From CAVUWL01 sp963787415 (GTDB lineage Bacteria > Actinomycetota > Thermoleophilia > Solirubrobacterales > 70-9), in contig CAWBCO010000001.1 of the NCBI GenBank assembly GCA_963787415.1, positions 248,001 to 312,000 of the forward strand: DNA of 64,000 nucleotides, given 5' to 3'. Numbering within the stretch: position 1 is the first letter of the stretch; the number at the start of each line of letters is the position of its first letter. Of this stretch, positions 50,331-59,579 are shown piece by piece. A program made the translations under genes and the position numbers. The notes below the pieces were generated by a model. The model did no database searches. It had not been told where the DNA came from and worked only from the letters and a program-made list of their open reading frames with translations.

Positions 50331-52001
50331 GTGAAGATTGCCGACAACGAGGAGGGCCACGGTGCTGGTCGGATCACCAGCTGCACCAGCTGCGGCGCGG
50401 GACTCGATGCCAATCAACGCTACTGCCTAGAGTGCGGGGGGCGCTGCGCTCCCCTGCCGGCGCTGATCGCCGATCGAATCGCCGCTTTCCAAGAGCGCGG
50501 CCAGCGCGAGGCGGGAAGTGCTGGAGCCGCCGCTGCGGCTGTCGCGGCAGCGGCGAAAGAGGGCGAGCTGACGGATCAGCCCACCCTGGAGGACCGTTTC
50601 ATGCCCAGCCCCCGCGTCGCCGCGGTCGCTGTGATGGGACTGCTCACCTTTGGCGTCTTGCTCGGCTCGGTCACCAACCCGGTCGCCGAGGGCGCCGCAA
50701 TCGCGCCGATCCTCTTGGATATGGGGCGCTCGGCGGCGCCGAGCGCCGCGCCCGAAGCCGCAGCGCCCGCCACGGCGCCAGCAGCCACTGCCTCCCCGAG
50801 CCGGCCCTCTGCCCCCGCCTCAACCGCGATTAGCTCCAGCCCTGAAGCGGTCTCAGCGATCGGCGAAGAAGGCGAAGATGCGGTCTCGACCACTCCCGCC
50901 AAGAAACCCTCGGTGCCGGTGGAAATTCCGACCGAACCATCACTGCCACCCGTCACTCACGTTTTTCTGATCGTGCTCGCCAATCAGGGCTACGCCGAAA
51001 CCTTCGGTCCGGCGTCGCCGGTGCCTTACCTCGCAAACACCCTGCGGGCGCAGGGTGAGCTTTTGAGCAACTACTACGCCGTCGCGGGCGGAGAGCTTGC
51101 CAACGAGGTGGCCCTGATCAGCGGTCAGGGGCCAACTCCCCAAACCGCGGCCGATTGTCCCGTCTATAGCGAAATCGCTCCGGCATCGGTGAGCAGCGAA
51201 TCCCAGGTCACCGGCGCCGGCTGCGTCTATCCAGCAACGACGATGACCCTTCCCGGCCAGCTCGCCACCGCGGGCAAGAGTTGGAAGGCCTACATCGAGG
51301 CGATCGGTAACGGCGGGGCAAATCAGGCCGTCAGCTGTCGCCACCCGGCCCTCGGAGCCTCCGACGGAGACCAGGCTCCGTTACCCGGCGATGCCTATGA
51401 GACCTGGCGAAACCCATTTGTTTATTTCGACTCGATCACCGCCAGTCCCGAATGCGGCCAAAATGACGTCGGCCTCGAACAGCTCGCACCGGACCTGGCG
51501 ACGGCAGCCGGCACCCCCTCGCTCTCCTACATCGTTCCCAGCGCCTGTCACGACGGCAGCGCCGAACCCTGCGAAGCGGGAAAGCCTGGCGGGCCTGCTG
51601 ACGCCGAACCGTTTTTACAGACGATCGTCCCCGAGATCGAGGCCTCTGCTGCCTACAAGGAGGGAGGATTGATCGCGATCACCTCAGATCAGGCTCCGCA
51701 GACGGGGCCGAGCGCGGACTCCAGTTCATGCTGCGGAACGCCCGCATATCCGAATCTACCTGCCACCACGCCCGCGCCAGCCAGTGGCCCGGTCAAAGCC
51801 AGCGGCGGCGGCGGGCGGGTTGGACTGCTCCTGATCTCACCTTACGTGAAAGCCGCGAGCGTCGATGAAAGCAGCTATTTCAACCACTTCTCCCTGCTGC
51901 GCAGCATCGAGGAACTGTTCAGCCTGGCCCCGCTCGGATATGCGGCGAACCCGGCGCTGAGCGGATTTGAAAGCGCCGTGTACAACAACACCGGTTCCTA
52001 G
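50331..52001 (+). CDS. Zinc-ribbon, membrane-anchored phosphoesterase (alkaline phosphatase superfamily)
   Basis: A 556-residue fusion. The cytoplasmic N-terminus has a zinc ribbon (CTSCG, then QRYCLECGGR, residues 18-37), followed by an Ala-rich helix. One membrane helix (VAAVAVMGLLTFGVLLGSV, about 100-118) and a long Pro/Ala/Ser linker lead to an exported catalytic domain from about residue 205. That domain resembles the PF04185 phosphoesterase/acid phosphatase group: VFLIVLANQGYAETFG at the metal site, GGELANEVALISGQ, LIAITSDQAP, and LLLISPYVKAASVDESSYFNHFSLLRSIEELF near the end. A phosphate-releasing role is inferred from family and position near pst. GTG start. Confidence 0.75.
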   Translation: MKIADNEEGHGAGRITSCTSCGAGLDANQRYCLECGGRCAPLPALIADRIAAFQERGQREAGSAGAAAAAVAAAAKEGELTDQPTLEDRFMPSPRVAAVAVMGLLTFGVLLGSVTNPVAEGAAIAPILLDMGRSAAPSAAPEAAAPATAPAATASPSRPSAPASTAISSSPEAVSAIGEEGEDAVSTTPAKKPSVPVEIPTEPSLPPVTHVFLIVLANQGYAETFGPASPVPYLANTLRAQGELLSNYYAVAGGELANEVALISGQGPTPQTAADCPVYSEIAPASVSSESQVTGAGCVYPATTMTLPGQLATAGKSWKAYIEAIGNGGANQAVSCRHPALGASDGDQAPLPGDAYETWRNPFVYFDSITASPECGQNDVGLEQLAPDLATAAGTPSLSYIVPSACHDGSAEPCEAGKPGGPADAEPFLQTIVPEIEASAAYKEGGLIAITSDQAPQTGPSADSSSCCGTPAYPNLPATTPAPASGPVKASGGGGRVGLLLISPYVKAASVDESSYFNHFSLLRSIEELFSLAPLGYAANPALSGFESAVYNNTGS

Positions 52002-52075
52002 TCGGGCTCAGCTCGCCACGAGCGGGCCCGGCCTCGGGCCCGCGGCGTCGCGCCTGACTATCCTCAGTCGCCGTT

Positions 52076-53341
52076 ATGGCTGGGGCAAGCTCAGAGATCG
52101 TGGTAATGAAGTTCGGTGGGACCTCGGTTGCAGGCGCCGAGCAAATCAAGCGCGCCGCCGGGCGTTTGGTTGCGGCGCGCGAAGCCGGCGCCAGGGTGGT
52201 CGCCGTCTTATCGGCGCGGGGTAAGACGACCGATGAGCTGGTCGCCCAGGCGCTTGAGATCTCCGACCGACCGGTTGCGCGAGAGATGGACATGCTGCTT
52301 TCGACCGGGGAGCGGATCTCCTGTGCACTCTGCGCGATGGCGATCCACGACATGGGCCATGAGGCGATCTCTCTGACCGGATCTCAGGCGGGGATTGTGA
52401 CCGATTCCTCTCATACCAAGGCGCGCATCATCGACGTCCGCGCGGAGCGCATCCGCGAGGCCCTAGACGACGATCGGATCGTCTTGGTGGCGGGCTTTCA
52501 GGGCGTCTCGACGCTCAGTCGAGACGTCACCACGCTGGGCCGGGGCGGCTCCGACACGACCGCAGTTGCGCTTGCCGCCGCGCTTGGCGCCAGCGTCTGT
52601 GAAATCTATACCGACGTCTCTGGCGTCTTCAGCGCCGATCCGCGGATTGTCCCCGATGCCCGCAAGCTGCCCCTGCTCTCCTATGAGGAGATGCTTGAGA
52701 TGTCAGCCTCGGGGGCCCGGGTGCTGCAGCTGCGCTCGGTCGAGTACGCGCGCAACCACGGCGTCCGAATCCATTGTCGAAGCAGCTTTGAGGAGTCGCC
52801 CGGTACCCTCGTCCTAGCCGAGGAGGAGACCGTGGAGCAGCCCTTTGTGACAGCCGTGACCCATTCCGACGGGGAGGCCCGTGTGACGCTGACCGGTGTG
52901 CGTGATGAGCCCGGGGTTGCGGGGCGCATCTTCTCGGCCCTGGCTGAGGCAAACGTCAACGTCGATGTGATCATCCAAAACGAGCCGGTCGGTGATGACG
53001 AGCTGGCCGATCTCTCCTTCACCCTCGACCGCTCCGACCTGGGCACCGCCACCGAGACCTTGCGTGGACTCGGCGGGGTCAGCAACGGCCTTCGCACCGA
53101 TGAGCGAATCGGCAAGGTCTCGATCGTCGGCGCCGGGATGCGCTCACATCCCGGTGTCGCCGCGCGGGTTTTTGAGGTGCTTGGTGGGGAGCTGATCAAC
53201 ATCGAGATGATCTCCACCTCACCGATCAAGATCTCCTGCGTAATCTCGGCCGATCGGGTGCCGGACGCGGTGAGGGCGCTGCACGAGGACTTCGGTCTCG
53301 GCTCTGATGCGATCCGTCCCGAGGACCCAAGCGGGACGTGA
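52076..53341 (+). CDS. lysC: Aspartate kinase
   Basis: First step of the Lys/Thr/Met pathway, phosphorylating aspartate. The 421-residue product has the catalytic start VVMKFGGTSVAGAEQIKRAA, GRGGSDTTAVALAAALGA and CEIYTDVSGVFSADPRIVP. Two ACT domains follow (VTLTGVRDEPGVAGRIFSALAEANVNVDVI; VSIVGAGMRSHPGVAARVFEVLGGELINIEMIS) that sense lysine and/or threonine. TATCCT at 52059-52064 gives a leader of only about five bases. asd follows 49 bases downstream. Confidence 0.95.
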   Translation: MAGASSEIVVMKFGGTSVAGAEQIKRAAGRLVAAREAGARVVAVLSARGKTTDELVAQALEISDRPVAREMDMLLSTGERISCALCAMAIHDMGHEAISLTGSQAGIVTDSSHTKARIIDVRAERIREALDDDRIVLVAGFQGVSTLSRDVTTLGRGGSDTTAVALAAALGASVCEIYTDVSGVFSADPRIVPDARKLPLLSYEEMLEMSASGARVLQLRSVEYARNHGVRIHCRSSFEESPGTLVLAEEETVEQPFVTAVTHSDGEARVTLTGVRDEPGVAGRIFSALAEANVNVDVIIQNEPVGDDELADLSFTLDRSDLGTATETLRGLGGVSNGLRTDERIGKVSIVGAGMRSHPGVAARVFEVLGGELINIEMISTSPIKISCVISADRVPDAVRALHEDFGLGSDAIRPEDPSGT

Positions 53342-53390
53342 TCGGCCTCGGGGGCCGTGGCCGCTTGAGCCCGGTCATACTCGCTGAGCG

Positions 53391-54431
53391 ATGAGCGGTG
53401 AGCGATACAGGATCGGCGTGCTTGGCGCGACCGGAGCCGTCGGAGCGACGATTCTCGCCGTTCTCGCCGAGCGCCGCTTTCCCGCCGCGGAGGTGATTCC
53501 CTTTGCCTCCGAGCGCTCGGCGGGGCGGGAGCTGGAGTGGAACGGCTCGGTGCTTGAGTGCCGGCGCTTGAGCGAGGAGACGATCGAGGGCCTCGACATC
53601 GTCCTCTCCTCGGCGGGTTCGGCGGTGAGCGCGGAGTGGGCGCCGCGCTTGGTCGAGGCCGGCGCTGTGGTCATCGACAACACCAGCCACTGGCGCATGC
53701 ACGAGGAGGTGCCGCTGGTCATCGCCGGGGTGAATTCTGATGCCGCGAAGGTTCACCGGGGAATCATCGCCAACCCCAATTGCACCTCGATGGTGATGAT
53801 CATGGCGCTCGCCCCGATCCAGCGAGCCGCCGGTCTGAAACGGCTGATCCTCTCCACCTACCAGGCCGTTTCGGGTACCGGGCAGCGGGCCATCGAGGAG
53901 CTTCGCGATCAGTCTCAAGCTCTGCTTGCCGGCGAGCAGAGCTTGAGCGCCGAGGTCTATCCGCACCAGATCGCCTTCAACGTGCTCCCCCAGGTCGAGG
54001 TCTTCAAAGATGGCGATGACTACACAACCGAGGAGCGCAAGGTGATGGCCGAGACGCGCAAGATCCTCGATCTCGGTGAAGAGGTCGGAATCTCGGCGAC
54101 CTGCGCTCGGGTGCCGGTCTTCACCGGTCACTCGGAGTCGCTGAATGTGCAAACCGTGGAGGAGCTCTCCGTCGAGCAATGTCGCGAGTTGCTGGCCCAG
54201 ACACCTGGCGTCGTGGTCGTCGATGATCCAAGCGCCGGGCGTTACCCGATGGCGATCGAGGCCGCGGGTCGCGACGAGGTTTTGGTCGGTCGTATCCGTC
54301 GTGACCCCAGTCATCGACGCTGCCTCAACCTCTGGGTGGTTGGTGACAACCTGCGCAAGGGCGCGGCGACCAACGCGGTTCAGCTCGCCGAGCTGCTGAT
54401 CGAACGCGACCTGCTCGGCGACCGAGGATAG
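53391..54431 (+). CDS. asd: Aspartate-semialdehyde dehydrogenase
   Basis: Second step of the aspartate pathway, using NADPH. The 346-residue product has YRIGVLGATGAVGATILAVLAERRFP, LDIVLSSAGSAVS and the catalytic cysteine in IIANPNCTSMVMIMAL (about residue 132). It also has LSTYQAVSGTGQRAIEEL and the substrate-binding RVPVFTGHSESLNV. It lies behind lysC, the usual actinobacterial order. Confidence 0.95.
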   Translation: MSGERYRIGVLGATGAVGATILAVLAERRFPAAEVIPFASERSAGRELEWNGSVLECRRLSEETIEGLDIVLSSAGSAVSAEWAPRLVEAGAVVIDNTSHWRMHEEVPLVIAGVNSDAAKVHRGIIANPNCTSMVMIMALAPIQRAAGLKRLILSTYQAVSGTGQRAIEELRDQSQALLAGEQSLSAEVYPHQIAFNVLPQVEVFKDGDDYTTEERKVMAETRKILDLGEEVGISATCARVPVFTGHSESLNVQTVEELSVEQCRELLAQTPGVVVVDDPSAGRYPMAIEAAGRDEVLVGRIRRDPSHRRCLNLWVVGDNLRKGAATNAVQLAELLIERDLLGDRG

Positions 54432-54434
54432 GGA

Positions 54435-55673
54435 TTGGACATCGGCTTCGGCGAAGCCGTGCTCCTCTTTGGGGGGCTGCTTGCCGTCGTCGCGGCGCTC
54501 TCGGGCCTGATGCGGGGAACGGTGCTCTCTGCATCGGTGCTCTCGGTGGCGCTGGGCATCGGTCTCGCCGCCGCCGGCGTTGTCCACGTCGATGTCAGGG
54601 ACCAATCGATAGTCGAGCTGATCGAGCTGGCGCTGATCCTGACCCTGTTCTCTGACGGGATGTTCGTTGAGCGCGAGCTGCTGCGCCGACACTGGAGCCC
54701 CGTCGCACGCTCGCTGGTGATCGCGATGCCGATCACGATGGGCCTACTTGGCCTCGCCGCCAAGGCGCTCTTCCCGGCGCTCAGTTGGGCCGAGGCATTT
54801 CTGCTCGGCGCGGTCCTTGCTCCCACCGACCCCGTGGTCACCTCTGCCGTCGTCGCCTCGCGGCTGGTTCCCTCCGCGGTCAGACACACCCTCAATCTCG
54901 AGTCCGGCCTCAATGACGGCCTGGCCTTGCCGTTTGTCCTCTCCTTCCTGATCTTTGCATCGCCCAGCGGCGACGCCGCCACCGAAGCCGCGAAGCTCGC
55001 CGGAGAGGCGGTGATCGGAGCCGGAATCGGCCTCGCCCTTGGCTACCTAGGCGGGCGCCTGCACCAGCGACTCCCCGGCGGCGGCCTGACCCAGCGCTAT
55101 GAGGGGATCTACGCGGTCGGTTTTGCCCTGGTGGCCTTTGGACTCTCCGAAGTAACGATCGGAAACGGGCTGATCGCCTCCTTCGTCTGCGGGATCGCGA
55201 TGGGCGCGACCGAGCACGATGTGCCCCAGGGCTTCGTCGAGTTCGCCGAGAATGCCAGCGCGATCCTGCAGGTGATCACCTTCTTCGTCTTCGGGGCGCT
55301 GATCGTCGCCACCGGCTTTGACCACTCGATCCCGCCGCTTGTCATCTTTGTCGCCTTCGCCCTGATCATCGCCCGTCCGGTGGCGGTGATCCTTTCCTTT
55401 ATCCGCACCAGGCTGCCCCCCTCCCAGCAGCTCTTCATGGCCTGGTTTGGGCCCAAAGGGGTGGCCTCGATGCTCTTTGCTTTATTCGTGCTGAAGTCAA
55501 AGGTCGCCAACGGTAAGTTGATCTTCGACATCGCGGCGATCGCGGTGATCGCATCGATCGCCGCTCATGGCCTCACCGACACCCTCGGCGCGCGCTGGAT
55601 TGGACGCCGCAGTAGGGAGGAAGGCGATCGGGGCGCAAGCGGCGGCCATCTGGGCCCGGCCGGTATGGATTGA
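54435..55673 (+). CDS. Na+(K+)/H+ antiporter, CPA1/NhaP type
   Basis: A 412-residue membrane protein with about 12 helices. The transport site is the aspartate pair of LESGLNDGLALPFVLSFL, and LLGAVLAPTDPVVTSAVVASRLVP is the unwound helix that binds cation. Later helices are typical (GNGLIASFVCGIAMGATEHDVPQGFVEFAENASAILQ). There is no C-terminal RCK/TrkA domain. TTG 54435 starts three bases after the asd stop. Cation preference is not inferable. Confidence 0.85.
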   Translation: MDIGFGEAVLLFGGLLAVVAALSGLMRGTVLSASVLSVALGIGLAAAGVVHVDVRDQSIVELIELALILTLFSDGMFVERELLRRHWSPVARSLVIAMPITMGLLGLAAKALFPALSWAEAFLLGAVLAPTDPVVTSAVVASRLVPSAVRHTLNLESGLNDGLALPFVLSFLIFASPSGDAATEAAKLAGEAVIGAGIGLALGYLGGRLHQRLPGGGLTQRYEGIYAVGFALVAFGLSEVTIGNGLIASFVCGIAMGATEHDVPQGFVEFAENASAILQVITFFVFGALIVATGFDHSIPPLVIFVAFALIIARPVAVILSFIRTRLPPSQQLFMAWFGPKGVASMLFALFVLKSKVANGKLIFDIAAIAVIASIAAHGLTDTLGARWIGRRSREEGDRGASGGHLGPAGMD

Positions 55674-55680
55674 GGCTCGG

Positions 55681-56595
55681 CTAGGCGCTGCTCGCAGCGG
55701 CGCCGAGGCGCTCCTCGACCCACCCGGTTGGGGCGATGTGGCGACTCATTCCGAGCTGCTTGGGCTCGGCGCCGAGCGCCAGGCCGACGAGCTGGGGTAG
55801 GTGCAAGACGGCGAGGCCGAGATCGCGGTTGACTACCTTGGCGGCCTCGGGCTGTTGCATGTCGAGGTTCAGGTGGCAGAGCGGACAGGGAGTGACGAGG
55901 CAGTCGGCGCCGGCGTCCAGCGCGTCTGCGACGTGGGTTCCAGCCTGGCGCAGCGAGGTCTCGCGATTCATCGTGATCACCGGGAATCCGCAGCATTTCC
56001 GCGCGCCGTCATACTCGACAACCTCGCCGCCAAGGGCGCTGATCACCTGCTCGAGGTAAATGTCGCGGTCGGGATGCTCGGCGTAGCCGAGCCGCTCCTT
56101 CGGGCGCACCACGTAGCAGCCGTAAAAGGGTCCGACTCGTAGCCCTGAGAGCGGCCTGCTCACCTTCTCGGCGAGTCGATCCAGACCGTAGTCCTCGACC
56201 AGAAGCCAGAGAAAATTCTTGTTGGTGAAGCCGTCCTTGCCCTTCTCATAGCTCAGGCCCTGGCCGGAGAGCACCTCATTGATATGGGCACGGTAGGTCG
56301 AATCGGCGTCGAGTCGTTGCTGGCACTCAGACTGGGCGCCCTGACAGGTCGAGCAAATGTTCATCATCGAGAGCCCGGTCTGCTGCGCGAGCGCGAAGGT
56401 GCGCGCATTGAGGGCATCGGCAAGCTCTTGGTTGTGCTCGGCGATGACCCCGGCGCCACAGCAATTGGCCCGGTCCAAGGTGACCAGCTCGATCCCAAGT
56501 CGCTCGGCGACCAGGGCCATCGAGCCGTGCAGCTCGGTGGTGAAACCCCGCGAGACGCAGCCGGGCCAGTAGGCGACCTTGATCGTCTCGCTCAC
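55681..56595 (-). CDS. CCG-domain subunit of succinate dehydrogenase (SdhE-type, HdrB-like)
   Basis: A 304-residue soluble protein with two CCG domains, the cysteine-rich motif of HdrB and of the SdhE subunit in type-E succinate dehydrogenases. Repeat 1 has PGCVSRG, ANCCGAG and ICSTCQG. Repeat 2 has YGCYVVRP, RKCCGFP and PCPLCHL. Such domains bind a noncubane 4Fe-4S cluster or zinc and replace the membrane-anchor subunits SdhC/D. It overlaps the sdhB-like gene by four bases, so it is in one complex or pathway with it. No membrane helix is seen. Confidence 0.85.
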   Translation of the reverse strand: MSETIKVAYWPGCVSRGFTTELHGSMALVAERLGIELVTLDRANCCGAGVIAEHNQELADALNARTFALAQQTGLSMMNICSTCQGAQSECQQRLDADSTYRAHINEVLSGQGLSYEKGKDGFTNKNFLWLLVEDYGLDRLAEKVSRPLSGLRVGPFYGCYVVRPKERLGYAEHPDRDIYLEQVISALGGEVVEYDGARKCCGFPVITMNRETSLRQAGTHVADALDAGADCLVTPCPLCHLNLDMQQPEAAKVVNRDLGLAVLHLPQLVGLALGAEPKQLGMSRHIAPTGWVEERLGAAASSA

Positions 56596-57785
56596 GGTCT
56601 CGCCTCCCCGTCGGTTTGGGCGGCACTCGCCTTCACGCCCTCCTCGGCCACCGCCTCCTGGTCGCCATCCTCGCCTTTGATGTAGATGTTGAACTCCTCA
56701 TGGTGTTGCTCTGCGTGCTTATAGATCGCCTTCACCTCGTCCTGGGCACCGCCCGGCAGCTTCGGGTGTACCCCCGGGATCAACTTCGGCAGCGAGCGCA
56801 TCTTGCCGCTCCTGATCCCGCGAATCGCGGTCGGGATCGAGCCGATCATTTCCCTGATCGCCCGTTTTGTCGGTTTCAGCTTGCCCTTGACGCCGGGCGC
56901 GAAAGACTCCTGCAAAAGCAATGACTCATCGAGCGTTCCCTTCTTCTCGATGATCTTGACGAAGGCGATCTCGTGGTTGTGACCGCTGTTTGGATCGACG
57001 ATTCCCTCCTCACCCGCGAGGCGCCGCAAGCGCATGATCTGATCCATCGGCGCCACCCCCTTGGGGCAGGCATCGATGCAGCTGAAGCAGTGGGTGCAGT
57101 CATAGATCCCATGCGGATCCTCGCCAAGGTCGTGCAGGCGCTCCTTGGTCTCGGCATCGCGGGGGTCTCCGACGAAGCGGTATGCCTTGGCCAGCGCCGC
57201 CGGGCCGATGAAGTCGGGATCGGCTTCCATCGAGAGACAGGAGGAAACGCAGGCGCCGCACTGGATGCACGCCATCGACTGGGTGATGTCGATCATCGAT
57301 TCAGGCTCGACGATGTACTCGCGCTCGGGTGGCTCGCCGTGCGGCAGGAGCCAGGGCGTGACGCGGCGGATCTTTGACCAGTGGGTGGACTCCATATCGG
57401 TGATCAGGTCCTTGATCACGGGCATGTTGCCCATCGGCTCCACCACGATCGGACTCTGCAGATCCCCGGCCTCAGCATCGCTCAGACCGAGCCCGCCCAT
57501 CTTGGTCGCCTGAGCGTCAGCCTCGCCGATCTGGGTTTTGCAGCCGAGTCCGGATTGCCCGTTGATCTTCATCCCACAGGAGCCGCAGATCGCAGCCCGA
57601 CACGAGCAGCGCACCGAGAGCGAACCGTCGTCGCGGTCTCTTACCTGCAACAAGCCGTCAAGGACCGAGAGCGAGGGGTCCAGTTCGACCTTGAACTCCT
57701 CCCAGTAGGGACCATCGCCGCTCTCGGGCTGGTACCGGCGGACCTTAAGCGTGTACTCGGCCACTCTCACACCCTCTCCTGCCAA
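56592..57785 (-). CDS. sdhB: Succinate dehydrogenase iron-sulfur subunit, extended, with two 4Fe-4S motifs
   Basis: A 397-residue SdhB, much longer than the usual 240-260. The 2Fe-2S ferredoxin domain has CSCRAAICGSCGMKINGQ and a final Cys. The next cluster motif is CIQCGACVSSC. The third is CTHCFSCIDACPKG, a full CxxCxxCxxxCP set, whereas classical SdhB has only three cysteines there for a 3Fe-4S cluster. The extra C-terminal 120 residues are Lys/Glu-rich. These are the hallmarks of type-E-like enzymes. ATG 57785 or an internal GTG (VRVAEY) can start it. Confidence 0.88.
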   Translation of the reverse strand: MAGEGVRVAEYTLKVRRYQPESGDGPYWEEFKVELDPSLSVLDGLLQVRDRDDGSLSVRCSCRAAICGSCGMKINGQSGLGCKTQIGEADAQATKMGGLGLSDAEAGDLQSPIVVEPMGNMPVIKDLITDMESTHWSKIRRVTPWLLPHGEPPEREYIVEPESMIDITQSMACIQCGACVSSCLSMEADPDFIGPAALAKAYRFVGDPRDAETKERLHDLGEDPHGIYDCTHCFSCIDACPKGVAPMDQIMRLRRLAGEEGIVDPNSGHNHEIAFVKIIEKKGTLDESLLLQESFAPGVKGKLKPTKRAIREMIGSIPTAIRGIRSGKMRSLPKLIPGVHPKLPGGAQDEVKAIYKHAEQHHEEFNIYIKGEDGDQEAVAEEGVKASAAQTDGEARP

Positions 57786-57835
57786 GACTCCAGCAGAATC
57801 GATCAGTTGGATACGAACGCCTCATGTTCATCGGC

Positions 57836-59524
57836 TCAATACGTTCTTTCTTCTGGTTCCCACTTGGTGATCGTCACCTCTGAGTATGAGATCTCGGGCC
57901 CGTCCTCGCCGCGCTGCAGGTCGATGTGTTTGAGCCACTCCTCATCATTTCGCTCGGGGAAGTCGGTCCGGAACTGGGCGCCGCGGCTCTCCCTGCGCTC
58001 GAGCGCCCCGACGCAGGTGCACTCGGCGTTGTCGAGCATGTAGCCGAGCTCGATCGCCCCCAGCAGGTCCTGGTTGAAGACCCTTCCGTGATCGTCGATA
58101 TAGGCCGACCCTGCCTCTTCCTTGAGCCGGAGCACCGTCTCCAGGGCCTCCTGAATGCCGCTCTCCTCGCGGAAAACGGCGACCTTTTTGTCCATTGTCT
58201 GGCCCAGCTCGAGCTTGATCTCAGAGATGCGACGGCCGCTGCCCTTTTCTCGCCCAGAGATCGAGGCGATCTCTGCTTCCTCGACCTCAAGCGCTCCCTT
58301 CGATGGACGTGAGACCGATATCTGCTTAGCTCGGGTGGCGGCGTCGACTCCGCTGCGGCGTCCGAAGATCAGCGTGTCGAGCAAGGAGTTGGCGCCCAGC
58401 CGGTTACCGCCGTGGACCGAAACGCAGGCCGTCTCACCGGCGGCGTAGAGGCCGGGTACGTCGGTGCGCCCCTCGACGTCGGTCTTCACGCCCCCCATCG
58501 TGTAGTGGTTGCCCGGCTTGATGTGAATCGGTTCTCGGGTGATGTCGACTCCGGCGAAGTCGCGCCCGACCAGAACAATCTCGCGCAGGGCCTCGTGGAC
58601 CCGCTTGCGCGGAACCACCGTAACGTCGAGGGCGACGGTGCCGTCGGGAAAGCCCCGACCCTCATTGATCTCGGTCTGCTCGGCGCGGGAGACGACATCG
58701 CGCGAGGCGAGCTCCATCTTGTTCGGCGCGTAGCGCTCCATGAAGCGCTCGCCCTTCGCGTTGAGCAGATGGGCCCCCTCTCCGCGAGCACCCTCGGTGA
58801 TCAGGAAGCCCTTACCGGCCAGCGTCGTCGGGTGGTATTGGATCATCTCCATGTCCATCAGCTTCGCTCCCACCCGGTAGGCCATCGCAATTCCATCACC
58901 GGTGCAGATCAGCGCGTTTGTGGTCGGCTTCCAGACCTGACCATTACCGCCGCAGGCGAGGATCACGGCCTTGGCTTGAAAGAGCTGCATCGAGCCGTCG
59001 GCGATATTGCGGGTGAGGACCCCGCAGCACTCCCCCTCCTCATCGATTGCCAGAGCGCTGCAAAACCACTCCTCATAGCGGGCTACCTGCTCGGAGTGCT
59101 TCATCAGCTGCTCATAGAGGACGTGCATGATCGCCTGTCCGGTGATGTCGGCCACGTAATAGGTGCGGGCCGCCGAGGCTCCGCCAAACGCGCGGGTGCC
59201 GAGTTTTCCCTCCTCGTTTCGGTGGAAGGTGACCCCGAGGTGCTCGAGGTGGAGGATCTCCTCCGGCGCCTCGCGGCACATGATCTCGATCGCGTCCTGG
59301 TCACCGAGGTAGTCAGAGCCCTTGATCGTGTCGAAGGCGTGAGACTCCCAGGAGTCACCCGGGTTGAGCGCGGCATTTATCCCGCCCTGGGCCGCGTTGG
59401 AGTGAGAGCGGACCGGATGGACCTTGCTGATGATTCCCACCGATACACCCTGCTCGGCAGCTGCCAGCGCCGCCCGCTGCCCGGCGAGGCCGGCGCCGAC
59501 TACCAGTACGTCATGAGTGGGCAC
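57836..59524 (-). CDS. sdhA: Succinate dehydrogenase/fumarate reductase flavoprotein subunit
   Basis: A 562-residue FAD subunit that oxidises succinate. The dinucleotide site is HDVLVVGAGLAGQRAALAAAEQG, the covalent-FAD histidine region is VRSHSNAAQGGINAAL, and substrate residues occur in HPTTL and NHYTMGGVKTD. The C-terminal half has GNRLGANSLLDTLIFGR. GTG 59524 is chosen because TAGGAT lies eight bases upstream and the FAD motif starts six residues in. It is the first gene of sdhA-sdhB-CCG; no cytochrome b or small anchor gene accompanies them. Confidence 0.93.
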   Translation of the reverse strand: MPTHDVLVVGAGLAGQRAALAAAEQGVSVGIISKVHPVRSHSNAAQGGINAALNPGDSWESHAFDTIKGSDYLGDQDAIEIMCREAPEEILHLEHLGVTFHRNEEGKLGTRAFGGASAARTYYVADITGQAIMHVLYEQLMKHSEQVARYEEWFCSALAIDEEGECCGVLTRNIADGSMQLFQAKAVILACGGNGQVWKPTTNALICTGDGIAMAYRVGAKLMDMEMIQYHPTTLAGKGFLITEGARGEGAHLLNAKGERFMERYAPNKMELASRDVVSRAEQTEINEGRGFPDGTVALDVTVVPRKRVHEALREIVLVGRDFAGVDITREPIHIKPGNHYTMGGVKTDVEGRTDVPGLYAAGETACVSVHGGNRLGANSLLDTLIFGRRSGVDAATRAKQISVSRPSKGALEVEEAEIASISGREKGSGRRISEIKLELGQTMDKKVAVFREESGIQEALETVLRLKEEAGSAYIDDHGRVFNQDLLGAIELGYMLDNAECTCVGALERRESRGAQFRTDFPERNDEEWLKHIDLQRGEDGPEISYSEVTITKWEPEERTY

Positions 59525-59532
59525 GGGCGCGG

Positions 59533-59538
59533 ATCCTA
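59533..59538 (-). promoter_or_regulatory. -10 box of leaderless promoter (sdhA)
   Basis: TAGGAT on the minus strand, then eight bases (CCGCGCCC), then GTG 59524. Confidence 0.45.
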
Positions 59539-59579
59539 TAGAGCCAATATCCGACGCCGTTCTCGGATTTAGGGGCGGC

